Of a stretch of 64,000 bases of DNA, positions 58,470 through 64,000 are shown one piece after another. The stretch is taken from contig CAWAMR010000007.1 in assembly GCA_963783095.1 (NCBI GenBank), positions 62,001 through 126,000 of the forward strand, in the 5' to 3' direction. The notes beneath the pieces are model-generated. The model ran no database searches. It had not been told where the DNA came from and saw only the letters and a list, made by a program, of their open reading frames with translations. The first letter of the stretch is position 1. Every line of letters begins with the position of its first letter. Source of the DNA: CAWAMR01 sp963783095 (GTDB lineage: Bacteria; Planctomycetota; Planctomycetia; Gemmatales; Gemmataceae). Position numbers and translations under genes: made by a program.

Positions 58470-58833
58470 ATTGAAATCCCTTAATGCAAGACCACACCGT
58501 CATGGTTCAATAAACCGGGGCACTGCGAATCACCCAGCGCAAGCAGGCATCGTAACATGGAAGAGAACCTCGCAGATGAAGCAGGAACAGGCAAATCGGC
58601 GGGAAGAAGGCAGAGGCATTGGCAGGAAGTTATTGGAGATAGGATAGCATGTTTGCGAACCGGCATGCCAGCAGAAATCAGATGATTCAATCAGGAAGAT
58701 GAAATTTCGTGCCTACCCGGACAAATGGAGAAGACTCCAAAAGCTTATTCTGATCGAGACAGGAAGCGCCCAGGTTAAGTAAAGGTTCCGCGATTTCCGC
58801 AATTCGACGGGCAGAAAGCCTGGTGAAGGTTTA
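58470..58833. other. Intergenic stretch between the third DUF1501 gene and hipT
   Basis: About 360 bases. No gene or strong repeat is visible. It lies upstream of the DUF1501 start and downstream of the hip operon end, both minus-strand. Confidence 0.4.
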
Positions 58834-59832
58834 CTATCGGAATCCAGCATAGGAGTAAGAGAGCACTTTGATCGAATCTCGCACATGCTCTTTATACAAC
58901 TGCTTGCATTCCTCCGATAGGCCCGACCGATCGATCAGCGAAAAGACCGCACTTTCTCCGTCGATGAAGGCTTGCATGATTCGCCTAATTCGCGTTTCGC
59001 GTAGTCCGAGGCGTATGGCCAACTCACGAAAGTCGTCGTAAGCGTAAAAGGCATTGGCCTTGAAACTATCTGTCTCGAACTCATCCTCGTTCCTGAACAG
59101 CGCCAATGCGGTTCGCGTTTCGTTTGGCACATGCAGCCGAGTGTTCAATAAATCGTAGGCAGGGGTCAAGGTGTAATCGCCATACTGCTCATTCCTGATG
59201 ACCGAAAAATTTTTTAGGTGGGCATCACCATTTTGGACGAAGTAATTGAACACAACCAGCCGAAAGAACCTCTCCATCTCCACAGGATAAGCGGCGACGT
59301 GTTTGCGAATCAACCCGCCGATTTCTTCATAGGAAAAATCGTATTTGTAGTTTTCCCCATGCGTTTCGGAGGATCTGCCGGCAACTTGAGCGAAATCTTC
59401 TTGCAGCAAGCGAACCCCATTAGGCTGGACATCGAACCTACGAACCAGGTAGGCCAATTCGCCGCCATCGAAAGCAACCAGTGCATTTTCGGCGACGCTG
59501 ATACGAAAGACTTGACGGGCAATTTGCATTGTCAGGTGTTCGTTGACTGGGACAGCGTCCAATCGCTGAAATTCTCCATGTGGAATCGGCTTGAGGATGT
59601 ACTGGCCGCCCGATTCCGTCATTTCCAGCTGAGTATCGCGTAAAGCAACCGACATTTTGGTTTGGATACCGGAGATGGACAGTTTACCCGTCGCCGATGC
59701 GAGTTTTGCTTGGTTGTACATGGGCCGGGAAAAAGGCAGCATCGAGGAGACCTTCTTGCCGTCGAACAATCGTTTCCGGCATGGAAGGCAGAAGGCGTCA
59801 TATCCGTGTTTCAAGCATCCTGGGCAATTCAT
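58834..59832 (-). CDS. hipT: HipT-like serine/threonine kinase toxin of a HipBST system
   Basis: The 332-residue protein is a HipA-fold kinase lacking the N-terminal subdomain. The N terminus carries two CxxC pairs (Cys3, 6, 15, 18), which may bind zinc. The Gly-rich loop contains SIS at residues 52-54 (GKLSISGIQTKMSVAL), the two-serine motif of the HipT class. Catalytic HipA motifs follow: NYFVQNGDAHLKNFSVI and TLTPAYDLLNT. ATG 59832 has AGGAGG seven bases upstream and overlaps the hipS stop (ATGA). HipT kinases phosphorylate a translation-related target, tryptophanyl-tRNA synthetase in the E. coli case; the target here is unknown. Confidence 0.85.
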   Translation of the reverse strand: MNCPGCLKHGYDAFCLPCRKRLFDGKKVSSMLPFSRPMYNQAKLASATGKLSISGIQTKMSVALRDTQLEMTESGGQYILKPIPHGEFQRLDAVPVNEHLTMQIARQVFRISVAENALVAFDGGELAYLVRRFDVQPNGVRLLQEDFAQVAGRSSETHGENYKYDFSYEEIGGLIRKHVAAYPVEMERFFRLVVFNYFVQNGDAHLKNFSVIRNEQYGDYTLTPAYDLLNTRLHVPNETRTALALFRNEDEFETDSFKANAFYAYDDFRELAIRLGLRETRIRRIMQAFIDGESAVFSLIDRSGLSEECKQLYKEHVRDSIKVLSYSYAGFR

Positions 59833-60152
59833 CACGAGACCTCCTGAACGGTAACGCCTCCGATGGTTTCGGTTTCGCAGGTGCGTAATAGGCGTGTGAA
59901 GTGGTCGTTTTCGTCGATCTTGAGGAGCCTGCATTGCAGCGCCTTGTTATCACCCTCTGCCAGCAATCCAAAAAAGAATGGGAACAACACGCTCGATTCA
60001 AAGGCCGCTTCTTGTTTAGGGAACGACAAGCTGATGGCCGGACATTCGGAACTGCGCAAATACTCGGGGAAGTATTGAAAGTGGTATCCTGAGCGGTCTT
60101 TGCCCAGAACTCCCGCAAGAATACCTCGACAATAGACATTAGCTTGACGCAT
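59832..60152 (-). CDS. hipS: HipS-like small protein (HipA N-terminal subdomain)
   Basis: The 106-residue protein corresponds to the separate N-terminal subdomain of HipA: NVYCRGILAGVLGKDRSGYH, FQYFPEYLRSSECPAISLSF, FFFGLLAEGDNKALQ. In HipBST systems HipS neutralises HipT. The gene overlaps hipB by 14 bases and hipT by one codon, giving the order hipB-hipS-hipT seen in such systems. Confidence 0.85.
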   Translation of the reverse strand: MRQANVYCRGILAGVLGKDRSGYHFQYFPEYLRSSECPAISLSFPKQEAAFESSVLFPFFFGLLAEGDNKALQCRLLKIDENDHFTRLLRTCETETIGGVTVQEVS

Positions 60153-60360
60153 GGAGCGATCGCTCGATCAATTTGAATTCCAGTCCCAGAACCTCCGCGA
60201 TTTTCGTGAGTTGGTTGAGGGTCGGATTGCCTCGACCGTTCTCAAGTTCAGTAAGACCGCGCAGAGTCACCCCAGCCAGTTCCGCCAAGTCACGCTGACG
60301 AAGCCGGAGAAACTTACGGCGGGCTCGGATGTTCTGCCCAATTTCTTGGTTCTTTGACAT
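60139..60360 (-). CDS. hipB: HipB-like Xre-type repressor
   Basis: The 73-residue protein is a single lambda-repressor-like helix-turn-helix: IGQNIRARRKFLRLRQRDLA, ELAGVTLRGLTELENGRGNP, TLNQLTKIAEVLGLEFKLIE. It is the expected DNA-binding component that represses its own operon. The start codon lies only eight bases after an imperfect operator with a TATAAT box, so the mRNA may be nearly leaderless. In the E. coli HipBST system HipB augments HipS. Confidence 0.87.
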   Translation of the reverse strand: MSKNQEIGQNIRARRKFLRLRQRDLAELAGVTLRGLTELENGRGNPTLNQLTKIAEVLGLEFKLIERSLHASS

Positions 60361-60367
60361 AGTGCAG

Positions 60368-60383
60368 GCGCATTATAGTGCGT
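60368..60383 (-). promoter_or_regulatory. Operator and -10 box of the hip operon
   Basis: GCGCATTATAGTGCGT is an imperfect palindrome; on the minus strand it contains TATAAT about 11 bases before the hipB ATG. It differs at two positions from the perfect site at 60490-60505, so both are probably HipB operators. Confidence 0.6.
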
Positions 60384-60489
60384 TTTCAAGCATAGGTGCG
60401 GAGTCGGTGTTGGTTGTTTTCAGAGAATGTGCAACCCAATGCGCTTTTTATGAAATATATGCACAAACAAAACGGATGTCAAGAAATAT

Positions 60490-60505
60490 GCGCATTATAA
60501 TGCGC
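60490..60505. promoter_or_regulatory. Perfect 16-base palindromic operator
   Basis: GCGCATTATAATGCGC is a perfect palindrome with TATAAT readable in both directions, located 120 bases from the first operator and 140 bases before the SIS-HAD start. It may serve HipB repression of hip and of the divergent operon. Confidence 0.6.
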
Positions 60506-60647
60506 CTATTCAAAGTTTCGCCCATAGGAACTGATACTGGACCTGACATTCCGAAAATCGAGATTCCGTTTGGATCCTGTGCAGAATCCAAATTCACCGC
60601 ACAATAGTAGGAACGGTATCAGGTTGTCAGAGCAGAGGCTGCCGAGG

Positions 60648-62597
60648 ATGGCGGTCACTCGGGGGGTTCCGGTGGGCAAACCGTTTCTAACAGAACTTGG
60701 AATGCTTCCACAGACATACGACTGGGCAGTTCGTTTTCACCTTAGACCCTTCACTGACGCCATCCGGCGGTCGATGCAGCCTCTGTTGGCGATCGGGTCG
60801 GGCGGATCGTTCACGACAGCGCATCTGGCGTGTGCCCTTCACCAACACCATTTTCAACTTCCCGCATTACCGTGCTCCCCGCTGGAACTTGCCACCACCG
60901 CAACTGATTTGCGGGAGATGGCCGTATTGCTCCTCACCGCGGGAGGGAAGAACCCAGATATTCTCGGTGCGTTTAACCAAGCCATCCTGCGAGAGCCTCG
61001 ACGTCTGACAATTGTGTGTGCCACCACCGGGTCGCCTCTCGCAAAACAGATCGCCCGACACCCAACAGTGGAGTTTTGTGAATTTGACTTGCCGTCCGGA
61101 CGAGATGGATTCCTTGCCACAAATTCTCTGCTTGCAACTTCGATCCTTCTCATGCGAGCCTACGCAGAGGCGACGGAAGAGAGTTTCGCTTTGCCTGAGA
61201 GCCTCGATGCTTTGGCAGGGCGTGAATTCCGAGAGATAGATTTTTCGCCATTGTTGGCGCGTGAGACAATTGTCGTTCTCTATTCGCCGTCGATGAAGAC
61301 CGTGGCGATTGAAATTGAATCTAAATTCGTTGAAGCGGCGCTCGGGAACGTCCAACTCGCCGATTACCGTCAATTCGCTCACGGCCGCCACCATTGGTTG
61401 GCAAAGAGGGGAGACAGGTCAGCCGTATTAGCTTTGTGCACAAAATCCGAAACCGAAGTTATGGAAAGGACGCTTTGTCTCCTCCCGAAAATAATTCCGA
61501 TTCGCGGCTCGTCGCCCCCCACGAAGGGCCGTCTGGGATACTTGCGGGAATCGTGCAGGTGTTCGAGTTGGTTCGCCAAGCCGGAGAAGCTGCACAAATC
61601 GATCCTGGCGACCCGGGAGTTCCGATGTTTGGCCGGGAACTGTACAATCTTCGGGTATTTCCGCGTCAACCACCGACGAAACTTGATCGGATCGCTGGTC
61701 CAAACCTCGCAATACAACGGAAATGTCGCAAGTCTTCGGAGATATTGACCGCTTCCGGCGCGAACGCCGGTGGAAGGCGGCTTATAACTACTTCCTCAGC
61801 CGCCTTCGTCAAGCTCATATCCATGCTCTCGTGGTGGACTACGACGGGACATTGTGCGATGAAGCGAAACGTTTTGCCCCGCTGCCCAAAGCGATTGCAA
61901 CCGAATTGGGTCGCTTGCTACGTGCCGGAATTTATCTCGGAGTAGCCACAGGAAGAGGGAAATCCGTCCGAGAACAATTGCAGAACGCGATCCCCTCTGA
62001 CCTGTGGGATTTGGTCGTGGTGGGGTATTATAACGGAAGTGATATTAAATTGCTTTCCGACGAAGCACTGCCGGACGGGACCGACCGCGTTTTGGAACCA
62101 CTGAAACCGGTCGAGGAGATGATCCTTCATTACGAGTCGTTCCTTGGGATCGAAGTTCCTGAATTTCGCCGTAACCAAATCACTCTCAAAGCCGCTGCTT
62201 GCATGACAATCGAACAGCTTTGGCAACGAGTGCAGGGTCTGGTCACGCCATCCGCTTTTCCAGGCGTCGCCGTTCTGCGGTCTGGTCACTTGGTGGACAT
62301 TCTTGCTCCCGGAGTTTCAAGGTCTTGGTCGTCGAGAAAATCCGGAAGATGGCAGGATGCGGAGAAGCAGAAGTTCTCTGCATTGGAGATCAAGGCTGTT
62401 GGCCTGGAAATGACTATGTGCTTTGCAGCGCGCCGCTTTCGCTCAGCTCGAATGTTGTCTCAGTGGACCCTGACCATTGCTGGAACTTTGCGCCCCCAGG
62501 GGTCCGAGAGTCGCAAGCAACGCTCGGCTACTTGCGGTTCCTCAAGCGGACTCGGAGCGGCATCCAATTTGTGATACCGTCCCCGGCAAGGAGATGA
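60648..62597 (+). CDS. SIS-domain and HAD-phosphatase protein (three or more frameshifts)
   Basis: The N-terminal part is a SIS sugar-phosphate-binding domain (PLLAIGSGGSFTTAHLACAL near residues 45-65, TIVCATTGSPLA, DGFLATNSLLATSILLMRAY). The C-terminal part is a HAD phosphatase with VVDYDGTLCDEA (motif I), GVATGRGKSV (II), KVLVVEKIRKM (III) and IGDQGCWPGND (IV). Indels near 61505, 61718 and 62321 interrupt the frame; the second falls at the SIS-HAD junction, where two separate genes are an alternative. The gene leads a tight operon: its stop overlaps the next gene's leader. A nucleotide- or sugar-phosphate-processing role is inferred. Confidence 0.75.
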
Positions 62598-62599
62598 CG

Positions 62600-63706
62600 A
62601 TGAATCAGGAGTTCGCGCTCGGCAAGCTCAGCGACCTGATGGCGTGGGACGACGAGACGTCCCAGCGAGAGTTCGCGTGGCTTCGCCTGATGTCACGAAT
62701 GAAGTACGACGGGTATCAGGAGTTCCTGGCAGGGATGCGGTTCATCGAGAGCCTAGCTGATTGGCTCCAACAGTTCAAAGCTGAACATCGGAGTGATGCC
62801 TACGGATTCGTTCGCGAAAACCTTGTGTTTATTAGTTTGGCAGAAATGCGTCATTTGGTCGAATTGTTCTATCCAGAGACAGTTCAGCCGAGGCTACTTC
62901 GCGAAGTTGCCCGCAGTCAGAACATTCCGTCCTATCGGGTTTGGGCAGACGCTGCCGCTTCTGCGGCGTATTGGCAACTGTTACGAAAGACGCTGTTCAT
63001 CGAGTTGAGCGATGGTGGTCGGATCGACGTTTTCCGAAGATCCAACGCGGGGGTAATTGGAAATGAACAGATCGTGACGGCACCGCGAATCAACAAGGAC
63101 AAATGGGAAGATCTACTCAGCGATCTGAGGAAAGCAACCAAGGATCCGAACGCTCGGTTTGCATTTGTGTATCTCATTGACGATTTTACCGCCAGTGGGA
63201 TGACTTTACTCCGGGAAGAAGAGGGGAAGTGGAAAGGGAAGTTGTGTCGGTTCTGGGAGGATGTGTCGAAAGAGAACATGGCAACTACGATCTTCGAAGA
63301 TGATTGGAAACTCTGTGTTCACCACTACATTTCGACCATCCAGTCTGAGAAGTACATTATTCAACGCGACGCGGAAATGCGGGCTGCTCGCGGATCGGAC
63401 GGCTGGTTCTGTGGCATCGAACATACAGCTGGTATGAGGTTGCCGGAAGATTTTAGGGTGACGTTACAGTCCCACTCAATCTTTGGAGCGTTAATCCAGG
63501 ATTACTACGATGACGCGATCGAGGACGAGCACATGAAGAAGGGTGGAGACAATGCCAGATTCGGATTCGGGCAATGTGGACTTCCCCTGGTGTTGGAACA
63601 TAACACCCCGAACAACTCACTCGCCCTACTGTGGGCGGAAACGGCTGGCGATGGGGGCAAGCACTCCATGCGTCCGCTCTTCCGACGCCAGCAGCGTCAC
63701 AGGTAG
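62600..63706 (+). CDS. Phosphoribosyltransferase-like protein (PRTase-CE-type) of a conflict operon
   Basis: The 368-residue protein contains the type I PRTase PRPP-binding motif as FVYLIDDFTASGMTLLREE near residue 195. Around it are an N-terminal helical region (SDLMAWDDETSQREFAWLRL) and a C-terminal extension with IFGALIQDYYDDAIEDEHMK. The layout recalls the PRTase-CE group described in prokaryotic conflict systems, from memory. ATG 62600 has AAGGAG six bases upstream, while an ATG at 62594 overlaps the previous stop. The frame is intact. It sits between the SIS-HAD gene and a P-loop ATPase gene. Confidence 0.72.
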   Translation: MNQEFALGKLSDLMAWDDETSQREFAWLRLMSRMKYDGYQEFLAGMRFIESLADWLQQFKAEHRSDAYGFVRENLVFISLAEMRHLVELFYPETVQPRLLREVARSQNIPSYRVWADAAASAAYWQLLRKTLFIELSDGGRIDVFRRSNAGVIGNEQIVTAPRINKDKWEDLLSDLRKATKDPNARFAFVYLIDDFTASGMTLLREEEGKWKGKLCRFWEDVSKENMATTIFEDDWKLCVHHYISTIQSEKYIIQRDAEMRAARGSDGWFCGIEHTAGMRLPEDFRVTLQSHSIFGALIQDYYDDAIEDEHMKKGGDNARFGFGQCGLPLVLEHNTPNNSLALLWAETAGDGGKHSMRPLFRRQQRHR

Positions 63707-63721
63707 TCGTAGGAGGGACCA

Positions 63722-64000
63722 ATGGAAAATCCATTCCTGAGCCGAGCTGCTGAATTATTACGCGACGATGAAGCATTTCTCGCGGTCGTCAGTCCCGAGC
63801 CAATCACTCACCACTTGAAGAAATCGGGCGAAGCCGGCATTCTCTACGACCGTCTGGTGCTGATCCGCGGCACACCTGGCAGCGGGAAGACGACGATGGC
63901 TCGCGTTTTCGAGTATCCGACTCTTTTCACTTTGTTGAGGAACAAGAGTTCCACGGGGTATAAAGAGTTGCACGCTGCGCTTTCCGAATGCCGTGCCATC
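63722..64000 (+). CDS. P-loop (AAA-like) ATPase, cut by the window end
   Basis: Only the first 93 residues are present. LVLIRGTPGSGKTTMARVFE is a Walker A motif near residue 50, preceded by a short N-terminal region (MENPFLSRAAELLRDDEAFL). ATG 63722 has AGGAGG six bases upstream and follows the PRTase stop by 15 bases. The closest idea is the ORC/Cdc6-like ATPase class that is found with PRTase-CE proteins, but Walker B and sensor motifs are outside the window. Confidence 0.7.
   Translation, partial: MENPFLSRAAELLRDDEAFLAVVSPEPITHHLKKSGEAGILYDRLVLIRGTPGSGKTTMARVFEYPTLFTLLRNKSSTGYKELHAALSECRAI

Overview
The window looks like a chromosomal piece of a planctomycete, probably near the Gemmataceae. 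The evidence is three Tat-exported DUF1501 proteins, a PVC-type c-type cytochrome with a DUF1080 domain, a sulfatase, a secreted PQQ-like propeller, a planctomycete-style long sigma-70 factor, an ECF sigma factor, leucine-rich-repeat and HEAT proteins, and many palindromic intergenic repeats. There is one tRNA (Glu, TTC) and no rRNA. Many genes are interrupted by 1-2 base indels whose two halves remain perfectly recognisable, so indel errors in the assembly are at least as likely as real gene decay. I annotate such genes as single loci and give the break points.

Layout. 1-9.8 kb: M50 protease, MlaE permease, kelch-type exported protein, flavodoxin, AhpD-like protein plus an SDR, HEAT protein, sulfatase, acyl-CoA dehydrogenase. 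9.8-24.6 kb: SBP56/methanethiol oxidase, SpoIIE phosphatase with a STAS-like partner, LRR protein, DUF1501 protein, orphan ABC ATPase, PQQ-like propeller, nucleoside hydrolase, TrpD, LexA, an EamA transporter and a secreted esterase. 24.6-32.6 kb: DUF1501 protein, an intact ISKra4-type insertion sequence that landed inside a palindromic repeat, and the large PVC cytochrome. 32.8-38.4 kb: an FHA-GAF-sigma54 activator divergent from an ECF sigma factor, tRNA-Glu, a membrane-anchored thioredoxin-like protein with an in-frame TGA (candidate selenoprotein), and a small transporter-like protein. 38.6-43.9 kb: glycosyltransferase, metallophosphoesterase with a doubled Tat signal, a retropepsin-like protein, a miniature RNA polymerase beta-prime-like zinc protein, a duplicated ftsK 3' end, DUF6980 and DUF104 proteins. 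44.0-49.7 kb: a WXG100/FtsK-SpoIIIE locus resembling a type VII secretion core. 50-58.5 kb: APC permease, Mrr-type nuclease between two antitoxin-like genes, a secreted protein, the long sigma factor and a DUF1501 protein. 58.8-64.0 kb: a HipBST-type toxin-antitoxin operon, divergent from an operon encoding a SIS-HAD protein, a PRTase-like protein and a P-loop ATPase that runs off the window.

The most unusual content is the divergent HipBST and SIS-HAD/PRTase/ATPase block with shared palindromic operators, the candidate selenoprotein, the stand-alone beta-prime fragment, and the WXG100/FtsK locus.
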